A stretch of DNA of 64,000 bases. Source: Limnoglobus sp043757025. GTDB taxonomy: Bacteria; Planctomycetota; Planctomycetia; Gemmatales; Gemmataceae. The position numbers and the translations under genes are program-made. Positions 29,201-36,748 of the stretch are shown in pieces. Position 1 is the stretch's first letter; each line of letters opens with the position of its first letter. The stretch spans positions 5,370-69,369 of the forward strand of contig JAYVQG010000171.1 of assembly GCA_043757025.1 (NCBI GenBank). Reading direction: 5' to 3'. The notes beneath the pieces were generated by a model that did no database searches, was not told the DNA's origin, and saw only the letters and a program-made list of their open reading frames with translations.

Positions 29201-29373
29201 GCGCGGTCGTCGAGCCGCAATTTCGCCTTCCGTGCGGCACTATCCGTCCCGTGGCACGCGAAGCAATTCTCGGCGAGAATCGGCCGAATGTCGCGGTTGA
29301 ACTGAAGTTTGCCATCGGCGCGGATCGCCGATCCGCCAGCGAGAATCGCGATCAGAGTGAGAACACGTGTCAT
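26233..29373 (-). CDS. PSCyt/DUF1549-DUF1553 cytochrome with LamG insert
   Basis: A 1046-residue exported protein of the planctomycete-specific PSCyt1-PSCyt2-PSD1 type. Signal peptide at 1-19; a heme-binding C37FACH41 in the PSCyt1 domain (FNRDIRPILAENC); then the PSCyt2/DUF1549 domain (LSLDLIGLPPDP, RYWLDAARYADTHG); a concanavalin/LamG-like insert around residues 430-630; and the DUF1553 domain near the C-terminus (NRFWQELYGTGLVRTSGDFG). The usual DUF1501 partner is absent. ATG 29373 overlaps the stop of the GntR gene (ATGA), with GGGA upstream. Members are abundant in planctomycetes and thought to take part in polysaccharide metabolism; activity unproven. Confidence 0.9.
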   Translation of the reverse strand: MTRVLTLIAILAGGSAIRADGKLQFNRDIRPILAENCFACHGTDSAARKAKLRLDDRAAAIDKEAIVPGKPDESKLVERLFLPDDEKKRMPPPSSHKELKPQQKAMLKQWVAEGAEYQPHWAFIAPKVAGVPAVKTAGWARTPIDHFVLAELEKRGLQPAPEADRRTIARRLSLDLIGLPPDPAAVEEFVNDKAPDYYERYVDKLMTSVHWGEHRGRYWLDAARYADTHGIHFDNSREMWSYRDWVINAFNSNMKFDQFTIEQLAGDLLPNATIDQKVATGFNRCNITTNEGGAISEEYLVLYTRDRTETANQVWMGLTAGCAVCHDHKFDPISQREFYSMSAFFNNTTQAAMDGNIPDTPPIIQVPNAGDQKRFAAIGKDLVAVRAKMIDRKKSARGDFDAWLKNVKPAAVGAMVPTEDLQLHAKLTEGTGKTLNLTVNGKDKPVTLPDGFDWTKGKNAAKAFQVKQGASVELPEVGDFDTKQGFTVGGWVKITKRGSTGAIVSRMDTPAQGHRGWDLWMEADKIGMHLINNFPADALKVVSRTPLKPNEWTHVFVAYDGSATPEGVKIYHNGVLQPSDTQSNTLKSTIRTKVPFRIGQRTDGARVQNVALEDLRLYGKTLTGPEIARIAKTGYATELLAKEKRTPKETDELYDWWVASSDVAYLAMNADEAKLQQEEIDIRSRGTIAHISAEKAMMAEAFILNRGDYDKRKDKVAPATPSALPAFPAELPKNRLGFAKWLLLPNHPLTSRVNVNRFWQELYGTGLVRTSGDFGVTGDAPTHPELLDWLALDFQSDWNIKRFFKLLVTSAAYRQSAVTTKEKLDKDPANKWISRGPRFRLDAEAVRDYALAASGLLVRKIGGASVKPYQPEGVWEAVAMIGSNTRDYKRDSGEKLYRRSMYTFWKRAAPPASMEILNAPNRETCTVKRERTNTPLQALLTLNDVQFVEAARVLAESALAAGDTDEKRLDFIAKRLLARSLLPAEMGIVAESLKELRTEFQAKPDEAKKLIAYGESKPNAKLAPADLAAYTMLCNQLLNLDEVLNK

Positions 29374-30074
29374 CGGTGTCCCTTTTTTATCGGTGGAGAA
29401 GTTTCGATTGTCCGAGTGTGGTCGAAGGTTACGCCAATCCAATAGCGTTCGCCAGATTGTATGTGCTGCGCCATCGCATCGGCGGCCCCGACCGCGTCAT
29501 TCGCCTTGAGTGCGTCGAGTATCCGCATATGTTCGTCGGCTTCGATGGCGAGCCGCGAGTAATCGTTCTGAGTGGCGACTCGCTCCCACGAACCATCGCG
29601 GAACGCTCGGAACAACAGCTTCAGGCGGCCAATTTCGCGTGCCAGCAGTTCGTTCCCACACGCCGCAGCGATCGCATCGTGCAAGCGACTATCGACGACC
29701 CGCGCGATCCGTACGAGTTCCGCGTCCGGCTCATCGCAACGGCTGCGAATCTGGCGAATCGCATCGCCAATCCCTTCCAGCGATTCCTGCGTCATTTTAC
29801 CGCACGCCATCCGCACCGCTTCGCACTCGAGAATCCGCCGCACCTGGCAGACTTCGCGCACCTCGCGTTCGCCGACCCGCCGCACGATCGCGCCGCGGTT
29901 CGGCAACAGGTCGATCATGCCGATGGCGGCGAGCGCGATCAACGCTTCGCGGATGGGAGTCTGGCTGACGCCGTGGCGTTCGGCTAATTCTTGTGCGACG
30001 AGCCGTTGTCCTGCTGTCAGCGTGCCGTTGAAAATCTCCGCAAGAATCGTGGACGTCAGCGCCTCGCGGCGCAA
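29370..30074 (-). CDS. GntR-family (FadR/FCD-type) transcriptional regulator
   Basis: 234 residues. The N-terminal winged helix has the GntR motif GQRLVAQELAERHGVSQTPIREAL; the C-terminal all-helical FCD domain follows (RRILECEAVRMACG, DSRLHDAIAAACGN, DEHMRILDALKAND), including His residues expected at the metal or ligand pocket. The only start in frame is a TTG at 30074 with an AGTGGGA upstream. Its stop overlaps the start of the PSCyt gene, so it most likely controls its own operon in response to a small carboxylate or sugar acid, a family-level inference. Confidence 0.88.
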   Translation of the reverse strand: MRREALTSTILAEIFNGTLTAGQRLVAQELAERHGVSQTPIREALIALAAIGMIDLLPNRGAIVRRVGEREVREVCQVRRILECEAVRMACGKMTQESLEGIGDAIRQIRSRCDEPDAELVRIARVVDSRLHDAIAAACGNELLAREIGRLKLLFRAFRDGSWERVATQNDYSRLAIEADEHMRILDALKANDAVGAADAMAQHIQSGERYWIGVTFDHTRTIETSPPIKKGHR

Positions 30075-30493
30075 GCCGTGATCCCACTTCGCGGTTCGTC
30101 TCGGATCAGTATTTGTCGGAGTGTCGATCGCGGATCAACCGAGGAGTGTTTGGGTAGGTATTTGCATCTTATCTCCCCGCACAACGATAAGCGAACATTT
30201 TATAAGATCGGTGACGTGCCGTAACTGACTCGCCTACGAAATTCGACTTGCGATACGAAATTTATGGCTCATCCGGGAAGTGCGTACTTCTCGCTGGCTA
30301 TAAAAGAGGAACATGCCGTTTCGTGAAGGGTAACGACACCATCTTCAGAAGCACGCTTTCCGCTCGGAGACACTCAGATGCCCGGTGAAAACGAGCTTGC
30401 GAATCAGTGCCGTTTCATCCATGTTCCCCTCAGACTCGCAACGACCACCACGTATGGTCACCTTTGTGGGGATACCCGGTTCAAACGAAAATC
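30075..30493. other. Intergenic region, no supported gene
   Basis: About 420 bases upstream of the GntR gene and downstream of the phosphoesterase gene. It should contain the GntR operon promoter and operator. An ATG at 30378 with GGAG upstream opens 61 codons, but the composition is not protein-like after the first part and I do not call it. Confidence 0.4.
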
Positions 30494-31339
30494 TCACACC
30501 ACGCCGATGCCGCTAACGAGGTCGCGGTGCGTGAGTTCGCGGTTGGCGGGGGCGATCAGGTAGCCGCCGGGGGAGCCGGAGCAATCGAGCGTGACTTGCC
30601 GCGAATTCGGCACCGTGAAGCCCGTTTCGGCGGCGATGTGGCCCGTGACGAGCCAATCGGCATCGACCTTTCGCAAGAACAATTCGACGCTTTCCTCGGA
30701 GGTGTCGCGGCCCCAGAGCATCCCGTAAACGATGCCGCCGGGCTGATATTCCTTGTCGTCGTAGATGTCTTGTTCGAGCTTGCGTACGTCGAACAACGGC
30801 AGGTTCCGACCGGGGATCAGCGTGTGACTGAAGAAGATGCGGTTCGCCGTGCGCAACCCCATCGGGCAGGCCTGGAACAGTTCGATGTACGCGCGATAAA
30901 TGTCCGGCATCGCGGACCCGTACGCGGCGATCACGCCTTTGCGGAACCGCTCGTTGAGGTCGTCGCTGCCCTTCAAAATCTTGCGGCCCGTCCACTGTGC
31001 CATCTCGTGATTGCCCGGCAAGTAATGCACGCGCCCCGGAAATTGGCACTTCACCGCCGCGAACAAATCGACGAGCTGATGCGATTTTTCGCTGCCATCG
31101 GGATACGGAAATGGCCCGTGGACGAGTTCCTGCAACACGAGGTGCCGTTGCGGATTCGCGGCCAAGTCGGCGAGTTTCCAGATGGCTTGAAAGTTCGGTA
31201 CGTGGCCGTGAAGATCGCCGACGACAAAGACATCGCTGGCATCGATGAGGTGAACGAGGTGCCCGACGCGACCCGGCGTGGCGGCCACCGCGTCGATGGC
31301 CCGGCGAAGCGTGTTCAACATTCGGTCCGGTGGCGGCAT
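30494..31339 (-). CDS. Metallophosphoesterase (calcineurin-like)
   Basis: A 281-residue predicted phosphatase. It has the dinuclear metal motifs of the family: GDLHGH, GNHE, and downstream GH in WLVTGHIAAETG. Hydrolysis of a phosphomonoester or protein phosphate is expected, substrate unknown. The ATG at 31339 follows GAGGAG; the frame runs 20 codons further but without a site. Divergently transcribed from the dehydrogenase gene, with 62 bases between starts and a shared promoter region. Confidence 0.85.
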   Translation of the reverse strand: MPPPDRMLNTLRRAIDAVAATPGRVGHLVHLIDASDVFVVGDLHGHVPNFQAIWKLADLAANPQRHLVLQELVHGPFPYPDGSEKSHQLVDLFAAVKCQFPGRVHYLPGNHEMAQWTGRKILKGSDDLNERFRKGVIAAYGSAMPDIYRAYIELFQACPMGLRTANRIFFSHTLIPGRNLPLFDVRKLEQDIYDDKEYQPGGIVYGMLWGRDTSEESVELFLRKVDADWLVTGHIAAETGFTVPNSRQVTLDCSGSPGGYLIAPANRELTHRDLVSGIGVV

Positions 31340-31401
31340 AAAAGCTCCTCGAAGTCGTATTGTAGTCACACGCGCATTTTTCACAATTACCGGGGGCATT
31401 C

Positions 31402-32436
31402 ATGGTTATCGCACGGCAAGCGGTCATTCTCGAACCGTACAAAGTCGGCGTCCGCGAGGTCGCACTCGCCGACCCGGCCGCGAATCAGATCCTGATCGCG
31501 GCCGAGTATTCGGGCGTCAGCGCGGGTACCGAACTCGCCGTGTACACCGGCTCGCACCAGTGGCTCAAAGATCCGAACCTGCCCGATTGGAAGTTCCCGT
31601 TTCGCTCGGGATACTCGGCGGCGGGGCGGGTGCTGAAGGTGGGTAAAGAGTTCCCCGGTGGCTTCGAGGAAGGCGATCGCGTCAGTTTCCCCGGCAACCA
31701 TGCGTCGGCGGAACTGCTCACCGTGGGCCACGAACGCTGCCGTGTCTGGAAGATGCCGGACACGCTGAGCTTCGAGAAAGCCGCCGTGGCGGTGATCGCG
31801 CGTTACGGCCTCGGTGCGTCGATCCGCGCAGGGCTGACACTCGGCCGCAGCGGGGCCGTGCTGGGCCTCGGCATCATCGGCCAGTTCGCACTCCGCTGCC
31901 AGATCGCCGCCGGAATGTCGCCCGTTGTCGGCATCGATGAAGTGAAAATGCGCCGCGAAGCGGCACTCGCCGCCGGTGCGGACTTCGTCATCGACCCGAA
32001 GGCGGGCGACGTGAAACAACAACTGCACGCATTGCTCGGCACGAAGGGCGCGGAAGTCGTCGCCGACGCGACCGGCATACCCGCCGCGATCCCCACCGCC
32101 ATGAGCCTCGCTTGCGATGCGGGCCAAGTCATCGTCGTCGGCAGCCCGCGCGGCAAAGCCGCAGAAGTGAACTTCTACGACGACCTGCACCGCCGCTACA
32201 TCGAAGTCAGCGGCGCGCACGGCAACATGCTCTTCGAACCCGCACACATCCGCTTAGCGGGCGCATGGGATATCAACAAAGCGCAAATGTGGTTGTTGCG
32301 AACGATCGCTAACGGTCGCCTGAGCTTAAACAAACTCGTCACGCATACCATCGCACCCGAAGGCCTCGGCGAAGCGTACGAAGGCTTGTTGAAGAACAAG
32401 GACGAGTATCTGGGTGTCAACGTGAAGTGGGTGTGA
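31402..32436 (+). CDS. MDR-family zinc-type alcohol dehydrogenase
   Basis: 344 residues. N-terminal GroES-like catalytic domain with SGVSAGTELAVYTG, and a Rossmann fold with AVLGLGIIGQFAL. The cysteine ligands of the classic structural zinc are absent, as in the BchC-like or sugar-oxidoreductase branch of the family. It should oxidise or reduce an alcohol/ketone using NAD(P). Substrate cannot be read from sequence. Confidence 0.8.
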   Translation: MVIARQAVILEPYKVGVREVALADPAANQILIAAEYSGVSAGTELAVYTGSHQWLKDPNLPDWKFPFRSGYSAAGRVLKVGKEFPGGFEEGDRVSFPGNHASAELLTVGHERCRVWKMPDTLSFEKAAVAVIARYGLGASIRAGLTLGRSGAVLGLGIIGQFALRCQIAAGMSPVVGIDEVKMRREAALAAGADFVIDPKAGDVKQQLHALLGTKGAEVVADATGIPAAIPTAMSLACDAGQVIVVGSPRGKAAEVNFYDDLHRRYIEVSGAHGNMLFEPAHIRLAGAWDINKAQMWLLRTIANGRLSLNKLVTHTIAPEGLGEAYEGLLKNKDEYLGVNVKWV

Positions 32437-32529
32437 GCGGCTTCAAAATGCGAGAATCGCAATTTCCGTGGTGCGTTTGACACGCCGATTCCGCATGATC
32501 TCGTATCGCCCCACTACGAGGATTACCCG

Positions 32530-35193
32530 ATGTCCGACGAAACGCTCTTCTCCGACGCACTGGCCATTGCCGATCCGGTCGCACGGGCGGCGTTCCTCGA
32601 TCGTGCCTGCCCGGACCCTGCGCAACGTCAACGGGTAGCGGAATTGCTTGCCGCCGTTGGCAATTCTCACGCGCTGGACCGGCCCCCGGTCGATCTCGCG
32701 CGCACGGGTGCGTACGAACCGGTGACCGTCAAAGATTCTGCGTCTGCAGGGGATCGGATTGGGCCGTACAAGTTGCTCGAAAAGATCGGTGAAGGCGGCA
32801 TGGGCGAAGTCTGGGTGGCCGACCAACTCGAACCGATCAAACGTCGCGTGGCGATCAAACTCATCAAGTCTGGTATGGATTCGCGAAGCGTCCTCGGCCG
32901 ATTCGAAGCGGAACGGCAAGCGCTGGCTGTGATGGATCACCCGAATATTTCCAAAGTGCTGGACGCAGGCACCACGGCCGATGGCCGCCCGTATTTCGTT
33001 ATGGAACTGGTGAAGGGCACGCCGATTACGGAGTTCGCCGACGCCCGCAAGCTGACGCCAAAGCAACGGCTCGAATTGTTCATTCCCGTGTGCCACGCGA
33101 TTCAACACGCCCACATGAAGGGGATCATCCATCGCGACATCAAGCCGTCGAACGTCCTGGTGGCACTGCACGATGAACTGCCAGTTCCGAAGGTCATCGA
33201 CTTCGGCGTGGCGAAGGCGATCGGCCAGCAACTCAGCGACAAGACCATCTACACCGGCTTCGGCGCGCTCGTCGGCACGCCGGCGTACATGGCACCAGAG
33301 CAAGCCACATTCAACCAACTCGATGTTGATACGCGGGCCGATGTGTACGCGCTCGGCGTGCTGCTGTACGAACTACTTGCGGGCAGCCCGCCGATCGAGA
33401 AGGAGCGGATGAAGAAGGCCGCGCTCGACGAAGTGCTGCGGATTGTCCGCGACGAAGAACCGCCTCGCCCGAGCCAACGGCTGAGCACCTCGCAGGCGAA
33501 AGCGAGCATCGCCGCAACCCGCGGGAGCGAACCGGCGAAACTCTCCGCCCTCATGAAAGGCGAGATCGACTGGATCGTGATGAAGGCGCTGGAGAAGGAC
33601 CGCACCCGCCGCTACGACACCGCCAACGGCCTGGCGAAGGACATCCAGCGCTACCTGAGCGGCGACTCGGTGGAAGCGTGCCCGCCGACACTGGGCTACC
33701 GCCTGCGGAAGGCATACCGGAAGAACCGGGTGTCGATCGTCACGTCTGGTGCGTTTGTATTCGTGCTCTTCGCCGCTACGTTGGTCAGCTTGATCCACGC
33801 AACCCGGGCGACGCTCGCCGAGCGGGATGCGATTCATCACGGGTTGCGTGCAGAAGAAGAAAGGCAGAAGGCCGAAGTTGAGGTACGGAAGGCTCGTAAA
33901 CAGACCGAGATCGCCGAGGCTGTGAAAGAATTTCTGGAACGCGACTTGATCGCCCAAGCCAATCCGTTGGATGGCGGTCCCGGTGACATCAGGCCCGACC
34001 CCGACTTGAAATTGAAAACGGCCCTCGATCGGGCTGTCCCGCACATCGCGAAGCGATTCGAGGGGAAACCACTCATCGAGGCCTCGATCCGCCGCGCCAT
34101 CGGCAATGCCTATTTGGGCCGTGGACTCCTTTCGGAAGCGCAGACTCAGTTTGAAAAAGCCTGCGAACTGTACCGAGCCGAACTGACGCACGTGGAACGA
34201 GATGATGTCGAGACCCTCGTTCGCGACCCGTATGTCGAGGCGATGATTGAATTGATCAACCTCTACTCCAGTCAAGGACAAAAGCAGAAAGCCCTGGCCA
34301 CGATTCCTGTGTTGGAAGAGCAGGTTCGTCGATCGTTCGGCGACGACCCCGAAGGAAAGACGGTTTTGGAAATGATGGCCGGACTTCGCGACGTTTTAGA
34401 GGGAAAAGAACCGACCAAAGCACTTCAGATGAATCGGGAGATCCTACGAAAACTATTCGCCGAAACATCGTCGGATCGACCAGCCGGTAGCCGGACACCG
34501 GAGCAGAAGTCCCAAGACAAAGTGGTGCGGGCAGCGGAGGAAGGCGTCATGGACGCTCTCCAGCAAATGGAGAACTTCACTGCAGCCATCAAGTTGATGA
34601 GCCAAGGCAAATACGCGGATGCCGAACACGTTCTGAAGCAAATGATCGAGCCGCGACGTGCGAAAGGCGAGGCGGAGGTGCTGGTTATGATCCCCATGTT
34701 GGCCGAAGTCCAACGGCTTCAAGGCAAGTTCGCGGAGGCGAGGGCGAATTACGAATCGGCTCGCGACGGTATCCGGAAGGCTCTCGGCGAAGATCACCCG
34801 AGCTTGGGTGCCTGCCATTACGGACTGGCTCAGGCCCTGCTATCGGAAATGAAGTATCCCCAGGCCGAAACCGAAGTTCGTGCCGCGCTCGCCTTTTACG
34901 AAAAGCGCATGCCCGACGATCTGATCCGTTTTGAAGTGATGGGAATGTTGGGTGCCGCATTGGTGGGCCAAAAGAAGTATGCCGACGCCGAACCACTGCT
35001 GCTGAAAGGTTACCAAGGGTTGAAAGACCGTGAGAAGACGATCCCGGAACTGGGCAAAATCCGCATCCCCGATGCGCTCGACCGGCTCATCGATCTCTCC
35101 GTTGCCACCAACAAGCTCGACGACGTCAAGAAGTGGCGGGCCGAACGGGCGAAGTACCCGCAGGTAGCCCCGCTGCCGGAGCCGAAGAAGTGA
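32530..35193 (+). CDS. Membrane Ser/Thr protein kinase with TPR-like sensor
   Basis: 887 residues. Cytoplasmic Hanks-type kinase: glycine loop GEGGMGEVW, catalytic K110, HRD at 201-203, DFG at 224-226 and the APE-type GTPAYMAPEQ. A single membrane helix follows at about residue 408-425 (VTSGAFVFVLFAATLVSLI), then a coiled-coil-rich linker and TPR-like repeats to the end. All kinase motifs look active. Its TGA overlaps the GTG of a truncated ECF sigma fragment, matching the kinase/sigma pairing common in Gemmata-type genomes. Confidence 0.93.
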   Translation: MSDETLFSDALAIADPVARAAFLDRACPDPAQRQRVAELLAAVGNSHALDRPPVDLARTGAYEPVTVKDSASAGDRIGPYKLLEKIGEGGMGEVWVADQLEPIKRRVAIKLIKSGMDSRSVLGRFEAERQALAVMDHPNISKVLDAGTTADGRPYFVMELVKGTPITEFADARKLTPKQRLELFIPVCHAIQHAHMKGIIHRDIKPSNVLVALHDELPVPKVIDFGVAKAIGQQLSDKTIYTGFGALVGTPAYMAPEQATFNQLDVDTRADVYALGVLLYELLAGSPPIEKERMKKAALDEVLRIVRDEEPPRPSQRLSTSQAKASIAATRGSEPAKLSALMKGEIDWIVMKALEKDRTRRYDTANGLAKDIQRYLSGDSVEACPPTLGYRLRKAYRKNRVSIVTSGAFVFVLFAATLVSLIHATRATLAERDAIHHGLRAEEERQKAEVEVRKARKQTEIAEAVKEFLERDLIAQANPLDGGPGDIRPDPDLKLKTALDRAVPHIAKRFEGKPLIEASIRRAIGNAYLGRGLLSEAQTQFEKACELYRAELTHVERDDVETLVRDPYVEAMIELINLYSSQGQKQKALATIPVLEEQVRRSFGDDPEGKTVLEMMAGLRDVLEGKEPTKALQMNREILRKLFAETSSDRPAGSRTPEQKSQDKVVRAAEEGVMDALQQMENFTAAIKLMSQGKYADAEHVLKQMIEPRRAKGEAEVLVMIPMLAEVQRLQGKFAEARANYESARDGIRKALGEDHPSLGACHYGLAQALLSEMKYPQAETEVRAALAFYEKRMPDDLIRFEVMGMLGAALVGQKKYADAEPLLLKGYQGLKDREKTIPELGKIRIPDALDRLIDLSVATNKLDDVKKWRAERAKYPQVAPLPEPKK

Positions 35194-35301
35194 CCCCTGT
35201 TACGCAACTCCTGCAAGCGGCGAACCGCGGCGACCGGCTGGCGGTCGCGGAGTTGTTGCCAATCGTGTATGCGGAGCTGCGCCTACTCGCGGCGGCGGAA
35301 G
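35190..35301 (+). pseudogene. Truncated 5' fragment of an ECF sigma gene
   Basis: From the GTG at 35190 the frame encodes VTPVTQLLQAANRGDRL...LRLLAAAE, the first 37 residues of the intact sigma factor at 36075, then continues as unrelated sequence to a stop at 35555, out of frame with the DUF4058 gene. Against 36075-36186 there are roughly 14 differences in 112 bases, mostly at third codon positions. It looks like the remains of the kinase's original sigma partner. Confidence 0.8.
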
Positions 35302-35340
35302 TGATAGGGGTTCGATACAATGGAACTCAAGGAGGATCTC

Positions 35341-36078
35341 ATGCCGCTCCGCGACCACTTTCGACCGCCGACGACCAAATACGGCTCATGGACATCGCTC
35401 CATGGTGGCTGGCCGATGGTTATTACTCAGCAAATTCGCAAGCAGTTGCCGCCGGGCTTTGTCGCAGCACCTCAGGCGCAACTGGGGGCCTATTTCGAGA
35501 TCGATCTGGCCGCCTTCGAGGAAGACGAAATTTCAAGAAACGGCATCACCAATAGCTACGGCGGTGTTGCAACCGCGACGCTCGCCCGCCCAAAACCGAC
35601 CTGGGCGATCGAGACCGACGTGCCGGAAGACGACGTGTTTGAAGTCGAGATTTACAGCGTCGAAGAAGAACGAACACTCGTAGCTGTCATTGAGATCGTC
35701 AGCCCGGCGAACAAGGATCGGCCCGAGAAGCGACGTGCCTTCATCGGCAAGTGCGGGGCACTGCTGCGCAAAGGCGTGGCTGTGAGCATTGTTGACCTGG
35801 TGACGATTCGTCATGCGAACCTCTATGCCGAACTGATGACGTTCATCGGTCACCCCGACCCGAACCTTGAACCGGAACCATCGCCGCTCTATGCTTCGTC
35901 GTGCCGGTGGACCACGAATGCTGAGGGCACCCGCGCTCACCTGGTAGCGTGGTCCAGCCCGATGACTGTGGGGCAATCGCTCCCGTCGCTGCCGTTATGG
36001 CTCACAGACACACATTCCCTTCTGTTCGACCTCGAACGCAGCTACGAGCAGGCCTGCGAAGATCTGAGCATCCCGTGA
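35341..36078 (+). CDS. DUF4058 protein inserted between kinase and sigma genes
   Basis: 245 residues, soluble. It has the DUF4058 core VAVIEIVSPANKDRPEKR and a following GVAVSIVDL, a layout that resembles PD-(D/E)xK nuclease folds, with E and K in EIVSPANK as possible site residues; activity is unproven. A strong AAGGAGG sits just before the ATG at 35341. Its TGA overlaps the GTG of the intact sigma gene. The gene with the preceding sigma fragment forms an 885-base unit lying between kinase and sigma gene. Confidence 0.8.
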   Translation: MPLRDHFRPPTTKYGSWTSLHGGWPMVITQQIRKQLPPGFVAAPQAQLGAYFEIDLAAFEEDEISRNGITNSYGGVATATLARPKPTWAIETDVPEDDVFEVEIYSVEEERTLVAVIEIVSPANKDRPEKRRAFIGKCGALLRKGVAVSIVDLVTIRHANLYAELMTFIGHPDPNLEPEPSPLYASSCRWTTNAEGTRAHLVAWSSPMTVGQSLPSLPLWLTDTHSLLFDLERSYEQACEDLSIP

Positions 36079-36620
36079 CCCCCGTTACGCATCTCCTGCA
36101 AGCGGCGAACCGCGGCGACCGGCTGGCGGCTGCGGAGTTGTTGCCGATTGTTTACGCGGAGCTTCGCCAACTCGCGGCCGCAAAGCTGGCGCACGAGCCG
36201 AGCGGCCATTCCCTCGATGCCACCGCCTTGGTTCACGAAGCGTATTTGAAATTGGTTGGCGATCAGAAATTCGATGGGCGCGGACACTTCTTTGCGGCGG
36301 CCGCCGAGGCGATGCGGCGGATTCTCGTCGATCAGGCGCGTACGCGGAAGGCGCTCAAACGTGGCGGCGGGGCACAGCGAGAAGGCATCGAACCGGATGC
36401 GTTTGCGTCGCCTACACCCGACGACGAGTTACTGGCGCTGGACGATGCTCTGATCGCGTTCTCCGAATCGTATCCCGATCATGCCGCGTTGGTGAAACTG
36501 CGTTATTTTGCCGGTTTGAGTGCCGATGAAGCCGCTAACTCACTGGGCATCTCCGGCAGCACCGCCGACCGTCGCTGGGCCTTCGCCCGCGCATGGCTGA
36601 AACGCGCGATGTCGGGATAG
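36075..36620 (+). CDS. ECF sigma factor (kinase-associated type)
   Basis: 181 residues. Sigma region 2 begins LLPIVYAELRQLAAAKL and includes SLDATALVHEAYLKLVGD; region 4 is FAGLSADEAANSLGISGSTADRRWAFARAWL. No extension or anti-sigma domain. This matches the planctomycete ECF group usually linked to Ser/Thr kinases, which probably control it by phosphorylation. Start is a GTG overlapping the DUF4058 stop (GTGA). Confidence 0.9.
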   Translation: MTPVTHLLQAANRGDRLAAAELLPIVYAELRQLAAAKLAHEPSGHSLDATALVHEAYLKLVGDQKFDGRGHFFAAAAEAMRRILVDQARTRKALKRGGGAQREGIEPDAFASPTPDDELLALDDALIAFSESYPDHAALVKLRYFAGLSADEAANSLGISGSTADRRWAFARAWLKRAMSG

Positions 36621-36748
36621 GTCATTAGGCGATACGGAACCTGTTGCCGAAAGGTCTGCGCGGCGAAACGAGTGAAGAATAAATTTCATCGTCCGTAGAA
36701 CTTCCTCGTCGGTGGGCACTCACTCGGTAACCCGACGGTGAGGTGGCT

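Noticed and set aside
27304..29445. 713-residue plus-strand frame opposite the PSCyt gene
   Set aside because: It is the antisense of a clearly real gene, with R/H-rich shadow composition and no motif.
30378..30563. 61-residue ORF with a GGAG upstream
   Set aside because: Composition is not protein-like after the first residues and it runs into the antisense of the phosphoesterase 3' end.
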